This document shows positions 7,654 to 15,921 of a DNA stretch of 64,000 bases, in pieces. Made by a program: the position numbers and the translations under genes. Source of the stretch: Ideonella_A sakaiensis_A. GTDB lineage: Bacteria; Pseudomonadota; Gammaproteobacteria; Burkholderiales; Burkholderiaceae_C. Positions within the stretch are counted from its first letter, which is position 1. Every line of letters starts with the position of its first letter. Location of the stretch: NCBI RefSeq assembly GCF_048320135.1, contig NZ_CP182947.1, positions 5,208,001-5,272,000 on the forward strand. The letters are read 5' to 3'. The notes beneath the pieces were generated by a model. The model did no database searches. It worked only from the letters and a program-made list of their open reading frames with translations, and was not told the origin of the DNA.

Positions 7654-8901
7654 TCAGTGCCCGGGTTGCGCGACGACAACGGCGCGCTGCCGCTGATACC
7701 ACCGCGCCATCCCCTCCATCGTCAGCCAAGAAGCCGCCGCGGCTACCAGCAGCACGACCTCGGCAACCTCCCAACCCCAGCCATCGACGATCAGCGCAAA
7801 CAGCGTCGGCGCGCCGGCATTGACGATCAGCACTGGTGTCGCCAGCAGGCCGAGCACCGCGCCATAACCGGCGCTGCCGAACAGCGCCAGTGGCAACGCG
7901 CCGCGGACGATCGTGATGACGCCTTGCGATGCGCCCATCAGCAGCGTGAACAGCAGCAGCGCGTGGAAGTGCCCGGCCCCGAGCAGCAGCACGACGAACG
8001 ACCAGGGCAGGGCGCCGATCGCGAGCCGCGCCACCGTGATCGCGCGCAGGTGGCGGCCGAAAACGATTTCAACCACCCGGCCGGCGAACTGGCCGAAACC
8101 TTTTGTCGATGCGATCCACACCGCGGCGGTTGTCGACAGCTGCGCCGCCTCGAGCAGCGGCACCAATTGCACCGTGACGACGCCGAACACCAGCCCGTTC
8201 AGCGCCATCACCAGCGCGAGGAGCCCGATCGCGATGCGGCGTGGCTGACCGGTCAGCGGCGGGCCATCGATCGAGGCGGCGCGCGTCTTTTCAGTTGCCG
8301 CGGCGCCATTGTCGGCGACCCCCGGCGCTTCGCGCCGCGACAAGCCAATCCAGTTCAGCGGCAGGCAGACAACCAGATTGATCGCCGCAAACGCCGCCAG
8401 CGTCCAGCGCCAGCCGTAGGCCTGTTCGAGCTGATGGCCGAGCACCCAGAAAATCGTCGACGCAAACGCGCCGAACAGCGTCAGGTACGAAATCGCCAGC
8501 CGCCCACGCGACGGCACCACCTGCACCAGCCCGGCAAAAGCGGTGTCGTAAAGACACAGCCGCATGCCGATGCCGAGCAGCGCCCAGACGCCGAGGTACC
8601 AGCCCTCGCTGCGGCTGATCGCCAGCAGCGCAAGCGCCACCGAAACCAGCACCACGCCAACCGCCATCACCCGCTGCGCGCCATACCGATCGGTCGCCCG
8701 GCCGGCCCAGGTCGACACCGCGCCCATCATCAGCACCGCGACGGTGAAGCCCAGGTAGATCAGGCTCAGCGTCCAGCCGGTGTCGGCAGCGATCGGCTTC
8801 GCCAGCACGCCAAGGCAATAGAAGCTCGTGCCCCAGGCGGTGATCTGGGCAAGGCCGAGGGTGGTGACGGCGATGATCAAGACGTCCCGGGGGGGCTTCA
8901 C
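7654..8901 (-). CDS. Major facilitator superfamily transporter
   Basis: A 415-residue protein with about twelve hydrophobic helices and a long central loop rich in polar residues near residue 200. The N-terminal half has the MFS loop pattern GRATDRYGAQRVM after the second helix. The substrate is not evident. The gene is upstream of the LuxR-type regulator on the same strand with a 144-base gap. Its first part is repeated at 9757-10345 beyond a PEP-CTERM gene. The full copy here has no frameshift and looks functional. Confidence 0.9.
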   Translation of the reverse strand: MKPPRDVLIIAVTTLGLAQITAWGTSFYCLGVLAKPIAADTGWTLSLIYLGFTVAVLMMGAVSTWAGRATDRYGAQRVMAVGVVLVSVALALLAISRSEGWYLGVWALLGIGMRLCLYDTAFAGLVQVVPSRGRLAISYLTLFGAFASTIFWVLGHQLEQAYGWRWTLAAFAAINLVVCLPLNWIGLSRREAPGVADNGAAATEKTRAASIDGPPLTGQPRRIAIGLLALVMALNGLVFGVVTVQLVPLLEAAQLSTTAAVWIASTKGFGQFAGRVVEIVFGRHLRAITVARLAIGALPWSFVVLLLGAGHFHALLLFTLLMGASQGVITIVRGALPLALFGSAGYGAVLGLLATPVLIVNAGAPTLFALIVDGWGWEVAEVVLLVAAAASWLTMEGMARWYQRQRAVVVAQPGH

Positions 8902-9061
8902 GATGCCCGCGATCGTAAGGCTATTGCCCGTCCAAGCCGGCGCGCAGCATTAGTTTTAGGCGTTGTGCAGTCCCGCGATCGCGGGGTTGTGTAACAGCGA
9001 CGGCTTGACGACGATCATCGCCCGATCAGAGGTTTGCCTGGTCCTTCAAGAAGGAATGTGC

Positions 9062-9814
9062 ATGAATTGCTACTGGTCAGAAAAGGCGATAACGGGAGTT
9101 GCAAAGGTGCTGCGTGCCGGCGCGGCGTTGGCGCTTGCACTGTCAGCTGGCGCGGCGACTGCCGTGACGGTCGTCAACATCGGCACCGGGGTGGATGCGA
9201 GCGGGTCGACGCTCGCCACGAGTGCGACGGATCCTCGCTGGGACATCGTGGCAGGGCCGGGCGTGAGCAGTTCTTTCGACGCCGTCGTGGCTTCGAATCA
9301 ACATCAGCTGTATTTCAAATCTCCACAGTCGATGTGGATCTCGACAGCGGCGAATGCCCGTTCAACGATCAACTCGCCATATACCTACCAACTGGTATTT
9401 GATCTGACCGGATACGATGCATCGACCGCACGCCTCGATGGCTCATGGAGCGTCGACAACTACGGCAGCATCCTCTTCAATGGGCACACACCCAATGGCA
9501 CCGGTACCCTCAGTCTGACAGGGAATGCCGTGCAGAACTATCGCAGCTCACATTCGTTTTCGATTACCGGTGGTTTTCTGCCTGGGCTTAACACGCTGCA
9601 ATTTCGCGTCACCGATACCGGCAATCCGGCAGGTCTGAATGTGCAGGGCAATGTGACAGCCGTCACTGCGGTTCCCGAGCCATCTACGTTGGCGCTTTTT
9701 GGTGTCGGACTGCTGGCGGTGTGGGTGACGAGGCGTCGAACCGTTCCACGTAGAAATAGCCTTCGCGCCGCGACAGGCCGATCCAATTCAGCGGCAGGCA
9801 GACAAGCAGATTGA
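9062..9814 (+). CDS. PEP-CTERM surface protein with altered C-terminal tail
   Basis: Start at 9062 was chosen for the AAGGA six bases upstream and the following signal peptide (residues 1-33). The mature part is a Ser/Thr/Gly-rich secreted domain. A complete PEP-CTERM signal follows: VPEPSTLALFGVGLLAVWV, then RRR. XrtB, encoded at 34 kb, would cut and process it. About 24 extra residues follow the RRR because the frame runs into the antisense MFS fragment at about 9757, so the original stop was probably lost at that junction. Total 250 residues. Function beyond surface export is unknown. Confidence 0.85.
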   Translation: MNCYWSEKAITGVAKVLRAGAALALALSAGAATAVTVVNIGTGVDASGSTLATSATDPRWDIVAGPGVSSSFDAVVASNQHQLYFKSPQSMWISTAANARSTINSPYTYQLVFDLTGYDASTARLDGSWSVDNYGSILFNGHTPNGTGTLSLTGNAVQNYRSSHSFSITGGFLPGLNTLQFRVTDTGNPAGLNVQGNVTAVTAVPEPSTLALFGVGLLAVWVTRRRTVPRRNSLRAATGRSNSAAGRQAD

Positions 9815-10345
9815 TCGCCGCAAACGCCGCCGGCGTCCAGCGCCAGCCGTAGGCCTGCTCGAGCTGGTGGCCGAGCACCCAGAAAATTGTCGACGCAAAC
9901 GCGCCGAACAGCGTCAGGTACGGAATCGCCAGCCGCCCGCGCGACGGCACCACCTGCACCAGCCCGGCAAACGCGGTGTCGTAAAGGCACAGCCGCATGC
10001 CGATGCCGAGCAGCGCCCAGACGCCGAGATACCAGCCCTCGCTGCGGCTGATCGCCAGCAGCGCGAGCGCCACCGACACCAGCACCACCCCAACCGCCAT
10101 CACTCGCTGTGCACCATACCGATCGGTTGCCCGGCCGGCCCATGTCGACACCGCGCCCATCATCAGCACCGCGACGGTGAAGCCGAGGTAGATCAGGCTC
10201 AGCGTCCAGCCGGTGTCGGCGGCGATCGGCTTCGCCAAAACGCCAAGGCAATAGGAGCTGGTAACCAGGCGGTTATCTGGGCGAGGCCGAGGGTGGAGAC
10301 GGCGAGATCAAGACGTTCCGGGTGAGCTTCACGATGCCCGAGATC
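9757..10345 (-). pseudogene. Broken copy of the 5' half of the MFS gene
   Basis: This stretch closely matches 8325-8915, the first 190 or so codons of the MFS gene. The copy has GTG in place of the start ATG and two compensating frameshifts within the first 30 codons. It ends abruptly at SRREG. Most of the remaining frame is intact with a few replacements (IS to IP, T to P, V to L). It lacks the second half of the transporter and cannot be functional. Together with the intact gene it forms a direct repeat around the PEP-CTERM gene. Confidence 0.9.
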
Positions 10346-10516
10346 GTACGTCTCTGATAAATCTGTTTGACAACGAAGTAGTGCGGAACTGAGATTCAAT
10401 GCGGCAGTCACGCGTGCTACTCACCGAGGGGTAGCCTTTGACCGACACCTCTCATCGACTTCCCCGGGCGCACTCCAGTAACTGACGCAGTCTAGCCCGC
10501 TCGCCCCAATAAAGAT

Positions 10517-10538
10517 AAAACCCGCCGAAGCGGGTTTT
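10517..10538 (-). terminator. Rho-independent terminator
   Basis: A perfect 9-bp stem, AAAACCCGC with GCGGGTTTT, closes a four-base loop that reads TTCG on the minus strand and ends in a T-run. It lies 22 bases past the stop of the 10560-11144 gene and would end the minus-strand PEP-CTERM/eps transcription unit. The A/T-rich stem base makes it potentially bidirectional. Confidence 0.88.
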
Positions 10539-10559
10539 CGCAGATGCAGTCTGCAACGG

Positions 10560-11144
10560 TTATTTCTGCTTGCGTCGGCGTGCCACGAAGCCGAGCGCGC
10601 CCATACCGGCTAGCATCATCGCGTAAGTTCCAGGTTCCGGCACTGCCGGTATCGGCGATGGCAATGCACCCCCGTCCACTGAAAGGGACGATTTGGCCAA
10701 GGTCAATAGCCATCCATCGTTGTCAACGTCTATGTCGACCTTAACTTGCAAGCCGGACTGGATGCTGCCAAAAAAACTATTATCAAGGGTGAACTCAGCG
10801 AAGCTCCAGGTCTCGTCAAAACCCTGAAGCGGGCCTAGCAGTACCCAATCCGTACCGTTCCAGGCGGAAATGTTATCGACTTCGAAGGGCGAATCGACAT
10901 CATATGCGCTGATGTTCAGGGTGGCGGTCGTGAAGGGGTCGGTGATTGCGTTATGGGTCCATCCCCAGTCTTGCGTCCCATTGCGCCAGTATGGCGACTG
11001 CAACTTCAAATTGTCATCCGGGACAAAATAGGTATTGGCTTGACCAGAGGTGTGGTCGATTGTGTCAGTCACCGCCACGGCTTGCGCTTGACCCGTGGCC
11101 AACATCACCATCGTGGTAAGTGCAGCTAATGAAATCGTTTTCAT
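10560..11144 (-). CDS. PEP-CTERM surface protein
   Basis: A 194-residue protein with a signal peptide (MKTISLAALTTMVMLATGQAQA) and a C-terminal VPEPGTYAMMLAGMGALGFV segment followed by RRRKQK. The start at 11144 has AAAGGA seven bases upstream. The central part is a beta-rich secreted domain with Trp-rich stretches (QDWGWTHN) and an acidic DIDVDNDGW loop that might bind calcium. It would be processed by the exosortase. It is the last gene of the minus-strand group before the terminator. The specific role is not known. Confidence 0.88.
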   Translation of the reverse strand: MKTISLAALTTMVMLATGQAQAVAVTDTIDHTSGQANTYFVPDDNLKLQSPYWRNGTQDWGWTHNAITDPFTTATLNISAYDVDSPFEVDNISAWNGTDWVLLGPLQGFDETWSFAEFTLDNSFFGSIQSGLQVKVDIDVDNDGWLLTLAKSSLSVDGGALPSPIPAVPEPGTYAMMLAGMGALGFVARRRKQK

Positions 11145-11315
11145 CGCAAATCCTTTGAAAGATGATTCATGTAAGCGAAGTTGCACGGGATGTTTCACGG
11201 CCAGTGACAAGCATGTCGTTAGCGAACTGCACAATCTTGCTGAGTGCAAGCCAATGGGGATGCCTAAGCAACTCAACCCCAAGCTATCAAGTCGGCTTAC
11301 AACACGCAACACACA

Positions 11316-11774
11316 CTAGCCTGCATTCCTGCGGCGGATCATGAACCCGATCGCGCCCAGGCCCGCGAGCATCATGGCGAGAGTCTCTGGTTCAGGTACA
11401 GCTGTCACCGTGTAATTCGCGCCCATGAACGCAAGGCCGCCGTTGCTGCTGGTAGCAGATGCCTTGAGATCGTATGTCCCCATCGCCACATTTGCGAACG
11501 AGAAATTTGGCGAGATCCCGGTGTTTGTGCCGGAATAGGTTGCACCTCCGAACGTGATAGGGCTCAGCGTTAGCGTGAAGAACCCGAAATTGATTGATTG
11601 AGCGCTGAAAAATGAGCCAGAGACGTCCGACGTCGAACTGAGGCTGATCGGCCCGAAATTGATCAGCTTCGTCTCGTTAGGGGCGAATGTTTCTTGGACG
11701 ATCGGCGTCTGCAATGCTGCGGCACTGATCGAAAACGCCATGCTGCACAGGCCGACGATGTATTTCAGTTTCAT
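11316..11774 (-). CDS. Short PEP-CTERM protein, FxDxF-like
   Basis: A 152-residue protein: signal peptide MKLKYIVGLCSMAFSISAAA, a beta-sandwich-like body, then VPEPETLAMMLAGLGAIGF with RRR. The body pattern (FSFANVAMGTYDLKASATSS near the end) resembles the small FxDxF group of PEP-CTERM proteins, though the exact signature is not convincing. GAGGAAATC just before the ATG gives a good ribosome site. It lies downstream of epsL on the same strand, and two copies of the C-rich/AGG box sit directly upstream. Confidence 0.88.
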   Translation of the reverse strand: MKLKYIVGLCSMAFSISAAALQTPIVQETFAPNETKLINFGPISLSSTSDVSGSFFSAQSINFGFFTLTLSPITFGGATYSGTNTGISPNFSFANVAMGTYDLKASATSSNGGLAFMGANYTVTAVPEPETLAMMLAGLGAIGFMIRRRNAG

Positions 11775-11815
11775 GATTTCCTCAAAAAAGTGTTGCTGAG
11801 CTGCGAATACAGGGC

Positions 11816-11888
11816 ACGACCTATTAGGGGGTGCGCGATGTCAGTGTACGACTCGTTACACCATCTTTCAGGCCCCTGTTCAGGGGGT
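11816..11888 (-). promoter_or_regulatory. Two C-rich/AGG boxes upstream of a PEP-CTERM gene
   Basis: ACGACCTATTAGGGGGT at 11816-11832 and CCCCTGTTCAGGGGGT at 11873-11888 are two versions of a box that recurs near other PEP-CTERM genes in this window. On the minus strand the box reads ACCCCCT(n)AATAGGT. A GTGTAACG lies between the two copies. This may be an operator or promoter element; the function is inferred from position and recurrence. Confidence 0.45.
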
Positions 11889-11978
11889 TTCACAACGTTC
11901 TGAACGTAACAGTCCTCAAGCAGACCCCGCGCCAAGCCGAGCCCGCGAACATCATTGTTTTCTGGTGGCTGTTCCTGT

Positions 11979-13256
11979 TCACCGCACATCCAACTGCACC
12001 TGCACCGCGCAATTCGCAGACTCTGCCGAGTAGTCGTACGACAGCGTCGTCGAGGTCGAGCGCTTTTCCTTCGCGACACCGCAGTCCACCGCAACATTGC
12101 GGGTCGGCACGTAACGCGCGCCCAGGCTCACCTTCGTGGTGCTGTCCGAGCCGGATTGGCTCGCCGTTGCGCCCACGGCGGGGTTGCTGATGTCGGCATT
12201 CAGCGAACGGTGCGTATGCGCCACCGAAGCCTGCAGCCGGGTCTTTGCCGTCGCGTCGTAGCGGGCAGCCACCTGCACACCGGTCGCGAGGCGGCTGGTT
12301 CCGTATTCGCCGACGATGCCATTGCCTGCGTCGAAGAACTGGCTTTCGGCGCCGGTGTCGCGGGTCAATGTCGTCACCACCTGCAGCTTGCCGGTGGCCT
12401 GATAGGTCCACGCCAAAGCACCGGTCACTCCCGAGAACTCGTTCTGCCGAGCTTCGGAGTGGGTCTGGCGGCCGATGCTCACTCGCGCATTCAGCGCGCT
12501 GCGCCCGCTCGGCGTCCAGGTGGCACTCAGGTCGACATCCCTTCGCTGGAACTTGTCGGCCACGTAGATGCCGCCCGGCCCCTGGCGATAAAGCGGGAAT
12601 CGGCCCTCGGTGAACCGCAGACCGGCGCCAACGGTAAGCGCGGCGCTGGGCCGATAACGGGCGCCGACCTTGACGGCTGACTGCTTCAATTCCTGCGGGT
12701 CGAACTGCGGAGCCGAGTAGCGGCGCTCACGGTGCTGGTATCCGGCCTCGAAACTCAGCCGTGTCGTGCCACCGATCCTTGCCGTGGCGTCGAACTGGCG
12801 TGACTCTTCGATGTTCTTGCTGTTCAGGCGCGGCAGATTGATGTCGCTCGCATAGCTGGCCAGGTTGCGGTTCGCCGCATAACTCAGGCTGCCCGAGAGG
12901 CGGTGCAGCGTCTGCCAGTCGAGCCCGGTCGTCAGCCCGTAGCTGACGTTGTCGAGTTGGTCCTGATCTCGGAAGTTGTTGCTGCGCACGTTGGCATTGG
13001 CATGCAGGCGCTGGCGGCCGAGGGCGATGTCGGTGCCGGCCACGATGCCGGTGCTGGAGATCGTGTCCGAGCTGGCCGGTTGCCCGTCCGGCGTTCGAAA
13101 GATGTTGCTCTGGTAAGTGAAGGCCTGGCTGGCGCCGATGAAGGTGTTGGGGTCGGCCTGCGCCTGCGCAGAGCCGCATGCCAGCAGCGCGGCGGCGAAG
13201 AAGACGGTGTGAACGGGGCGGGGCTCCCGCTGGCGAGGGCAAATGTCAGGGTGCAT
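11979..13256 (-). CDS. epsL: EpsL-type outer-membrane barrel protein of EPS export
   Basis: A 425-residue protein with a signal peptide (cleavage near GSAQAQA) followed by many alternating amphipathic strands, the pattern of an outer-membrane beta-barrel. It matches the EpsL family of exosortase-associated EPS operons. The predicted role is a secretion pore or accessory barrel for exopolysaccharide in the outer membrane. It begins 15 bases after epsB and the two are surely cotranscribed. One cysteine pair near the C-terminus (VDCGVAKEK and ANCAVQVQ) could form a disulfide. Confidence 0.88.
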   Translation of the reverse strand: MHPDICPRQREPRPVHTVFFAAALLACGSAQAQADPNTFIGASQAFTYQSNIFRTPDGQPASSDTISSTGIVAGTDIALGRQRLHANANVRSNNFRDQDQLDNVSYGLTTGLDWQTLHRLSGSLSYAANRNLASYASDINLPRLNSKNIEESRQFDATARIGGTTRLSFEAGYQHRERRYSAPQFDPQELKQSAVKVGARYRPSAALTVGAGLRFTEGRFPLYRQGPGGIYVADKFQRRDVDLSATWTPSGRSALNARVSIGRQTHSEARQNEFSGVTGALAWTYQATGKLQVVTTLTRDTGAESQFFDAGNGIVGEYGTSRLATGVQVAARYDATAKTRLQASVAHTHRSLNADISNPAVGATASQSGSDSTTKVSLGARYVPTRNVAVDCGVAKEKRSTSTTLSYDYSAESANCAVQVQLDVR

Positions 13257-13271
13257 TCTTGTTGTTGTCGT

Positions 13272-14666
13272 TCAATACGCCTTGCTGTCGCGCACCACCA
13301 GCCGGATCGTCGCGAGGATGATCTGCAGGTCCAGCAGCAGCGACCAGTTGCGCAGGTATTCCAGATCGTGCTCGACGCGCACCTGCATCTTCTCGATGGT
13401 GTCGGTCTCGCCGCGGTGGCCGTTCACCTGCGCCAGGCCGGTGATGCCGGGCTTGACCTTGTGGCGCACCATGTAGGCCTTGATCAGCTGGCGGTAGGTC
13501 TCGTTGTGGGCCACCGCATGCGGCCGCGGGCCTACGATGCTCATCCGGCCCTGGAGCACGTTGATGAACTGCGGCAGCTCGTCCAGCGAGGTGCGGCGGA
13601 TGAAGGCGCCGAACGGCGTGATGCGTGCATCGCCCTTGGTGGCCTGGCGGATCTCGCTGCCGTTGTCCATCGTCGTCATCGAGCGGAATTTGTAGACGAT
13701 GATTTCTTCGCCGTCCAAACCGTTGCGCCGCTGCTTGAAGATCACCGGCCCGGGTGAACTCATCTTGACGCCCAGCGCGATCGCCAGCATCAGCGGCGAG
13801 ATCAGCAGCAGGATGATCGACGCCAGCACGATGTCGCTGATCCGCTTGACCAGCTCGCTGGTGCCGGTGAACGGCGTCTCGCACAGCCCGACCACCGGAA
13901 TGCCGCCAACATCGCGCAGTCGCCCCTGGATGATGCTGATGCCAAATACGTCGGGCACGAAATACAGGCTGGCTGTCGTGCCCTGCAGCTGTTCCATCAA
14001 CTGCAAGATGCGCGGCTGCGAGCCCAGCGGCAGCGTGATGTAGACGCTGCGCACACCGTGGGCATTCACATAGGCGGCCACTTCCGATATCGAGCCCAGG
14101 CGCTTGCCTTCCGCGCCTTTGGCAACCCGGCCGTTGGTGCGGTCGTCGAAGTGGCCGAGCACATCGGTCACCCGGTCCTTCGACTTCGCCAACGAATTGG
14201 CGAGCTTCACACCCAGCGTGCCGGCCCCGACGATCACCGCCCGGTCCACCGCCTCGGGCTTGCGGGCTTGCGCGCGCAGCAGCGAGCGCCCGATCCACAT
14301 CATCGCCCAGTGGGTCAGCGGGGTCAGGATCGCCCACGCAATCAGGATCTCTTCGTCGAACAGCCCGAAGCTGCGCGTGGCAAAGCCGCACAGCGCGAGG
14401 ATCAGCAGCAGGAAGACCCAGTCGGTCAGGATGCCGATGCCGGCCGGCAGCCAGCCTTCACGGAAGCGGTCACGCCCCGGGAAGCTCAGCGCGAAGACCA
14501 ACAGGCACAGCGTCATGTCGGCACGGTTGACCGACCCGTAGTACCAGCCATTGATCGCCAGGTAGACGAACACCGACAGCGCAGGCTCGAGCACAGCCGC
14601 AGCCAGCGTGCGCACCGATTGCGGGCCGGTCAGGAAGGTCTGTCGGGATTCTTTGTCTTCGAACAT
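13272..14666 (-). CDS. epsB: Undecaprenyl-phosphate glucose/galactose phosphotransferase
   Basis: A 464-residue initiating transferase that moves a sugar phosphate to undecaprenyl phosphate at the inner membrane. Four N-terminal helices are followed by a CoA-binding-like Rossmann domain (VIVGAGTLGVKLANS). One helix (VLASIILLLISPLMLAIAL) precedes the catalytic domain with QRRNGLDGEEI, VYKFRSM, DELPQFINVLQGRMSIVGPR and PGITGLAQVNG. All key motifs are intact. The ATG at 14666 (MFEDKESRQ) is preferred over an upstream GTG at 14711. It heads the sugar assembly predicted for the long minus-strand operon. Confidence 0.94.
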   Translation of the reverse strand: MFEDKESRQTFLTGPQSVRTLAAAVLEPALSVFVYLAINGWYYGSVNRADMTLCLLVFALSFPGRDRFREGWLPAGIGILTDWVFLLLILALCGFATRSFGLFDEEILIAWAILTPLTHWAMMWIGRSLLRAQARKPEAVDRAVIVGAGTLGVKLANSLAKSKDRVTDVLGHFDDRTNGRVAKGAEGKRLGSISEVAAYVNAHGVRSVYITLPLGSQPRILQLMEQLQGTTASLYFVPDVFGISIIQGRLRDVGGIPVVGLCETPFTGTSELVKRISDIVLASIILLLISPLMLAIALGVKMSSPGPVIFKQRRNGLDGEEIIVYKFRSMTTMDNGSEIRQATKGDARITPFGAFIRRTSLDELPQFINVLQGRMSIVGPRPHAVAHNETYRQLIKAYMVRHKVKPGITGLAQVNGHRGETDTIEKMQVRVEHDLEYLRNWSLLLDLQIILATIRLVVRDSKAY

Positions 14667-14744
14667 CTGGCAGGAGCAATAGCGATGGGAAAGTGCGTGT
14701 AGACAAGGCACGCATGAACCGGGCCCGGCCCGGTCGGAATCAGT

Positions 14745-15620
14745 TCAATGGGGAGGAAAAGCCGCGCGGGTGTGTTTGCGCCGTCGATACAAGAAGCCGA
14801 GCCCGAGTGCCATCATCAATACCGCCGGCGGTTCCGGTACCGGCGACACCGCCATCGTCCACTGCGCGGCCTGGCCGGGAGTCACACTCCTGATCGTGCT
14901 GTTGATCCACGGCATGTACGGCGCCGTCTGCACGTGGCCAGAAGAGTTGAATCCGCCCCCGCCCAGCAGCGTCGTTGTCACCCCGAGCAGCACGGCATTG
15001 CTACTGGAATCGACGTTGCCCATGAACAATCCGCCGCCGCTGTCGCCGCCTTCAACGTAGACCGGACCGGAAGTGATGAGCCAATTGGGCGTATGCGTAG
15101 CACCTTCCCAAACGACCGTATCGAGGGCCAGTGCAACACTGCCAACTCCGGTGACTGGCCTGCCTGCAGTTCCGCGCTTTGCGCTCGTCAATGTCACTGG
15201 CCCCAGACCTCTGACCTGAGATTGGCCGATCGCCGTGCTGTTCAGCAGCGGGAAGGCGCCTCCTGCATTGAGCGATGTGGCGAGATAAAGCAGCCCAATG
15301 TCGTGGCTCGGATAGCTGTGGCCAGGATATTTATAGCTGGCCAACACATTCGAGGTGCCTGCTTCCGACTCGAAACTGCCAAGCACGGATCCGCTGATGT
15401 TGTGAGCCGCAGTCAGCACCCAGTTCGGTGCAATCAAGACGCCGCTCGTTCCGCCGACATTGCCAATGTGCGCGTAGGCATTCGCCGGCGCGGTGGTCGC
15501 CGCGGTCAGCGCAAGACCAGGCGTGGCTACCCATGCGAGCAGAACAAAAAGCAGGGGCATTGCCTGCTTCTTCAGGCATCGCAAGGGCGATAACCGGACA
15601 ATGATGTGGCATGGGTTCAT
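14745..15620 (-). CDS. Trypsin-like serine protease with PEP-CTERM anchor
   Basis: With the start at 15620 the protein has 291 residues. A signal peptide ends near PGLA. The catalytic triad is complete: His73 in LTAAHN, Asp107 in SHDIGLL and Ser194 in GGDSGGGLF. The C-terminus carries VPEPPAVLMMALGLGF then RRRK. It is therefore a secreted trypsin-fold protease delivered through the exosortase route. It lies 78 bases upstream of epsB on the same strand. It may trim matrix proteins or other PEP-CTERM proteins, but this is inference. The N-terminus is uncertain: starts at 15560, 15620, 15629 and 15635 are possible. Confidence 0.88.
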   Translation of the reverse strand: MNPCHIIVRLSPLRCLKKQAMPLLFVLLAWVATPGLALTAATTAPANAYAHIGNVGGTSGVLIAPNWVLTAAHNISGSVLGSFESEAGTSNVLASYKYPGHSYPSHDIGLLYLATSLNAGGAFPLLNSTAIGQSQVRGLGPVTLTSAKRGTAGRPVTGVGSVALALDTVVWEGATHTPNWLITSGPVYVEGGDSGGGLFMGNVDSSSNAVLLGVTTTLLGGGGFNSSGHVQTAPYMPWINSTIRSVTPGQAAQWTMAVSPVPEPPAVLMMALGLGFLYRRRKHTRAAFPPH

Positions 15621-15921
15621 GGATGACATGCGCATGCCGGATACGAATTCGGGTGCGCGGCCGATTTTCTGTGTCGAGGTGTTGCGCGGCAACGCCTTGA
15701 ACAGGGGGGAGGCAAACCCCATCGAGGAGCGTACAAAGGGGCTGTTCTCAGAATGGGGCAGCGTTTGTAACAAGGCTCCCGCGGCCGTAGGCAATTGCTT
15801 ACAAGTTGCCGTTAAAGGTCTCCCGCAGGCCTGTCGATGAATCCGGAAGGTCGCGCGAGCAGTCGGCGCGGCACGTTTCCCGTGCACCCAAATCGTTGTT
15901 GCTCACGATCAGGCTGATTTC
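15621..15921. promoter_or_regulatory. Divergent region between protease and DUF1800 genes
   Basis: This 301-base gap separates two divergent genes and should hold both promoters. It includes CCTTGAACAGGGGGG at 15695-15709, a variant of the box found near other PEP-CTERM genes. TTTGTAACAAGG lies near 15766. No small gene is convincing here. Confidence 0.45.

Noticed and set aside
6322..8994. Two long plus-strand frames opposite the LuxR-type and MFS genes
   Set aside because: Antisense frames kept open by high GC; Arg/His/Gln-rich composition.
11239..11255. Possible sigma-54 site (GG-N10-GC) upstream of the 11144 PEP-CTERM gene
   Set aside because: Only the GG and GC positions fit; the rest of the consensus is poor and no other PEP-CTERM gene here has a matching site.
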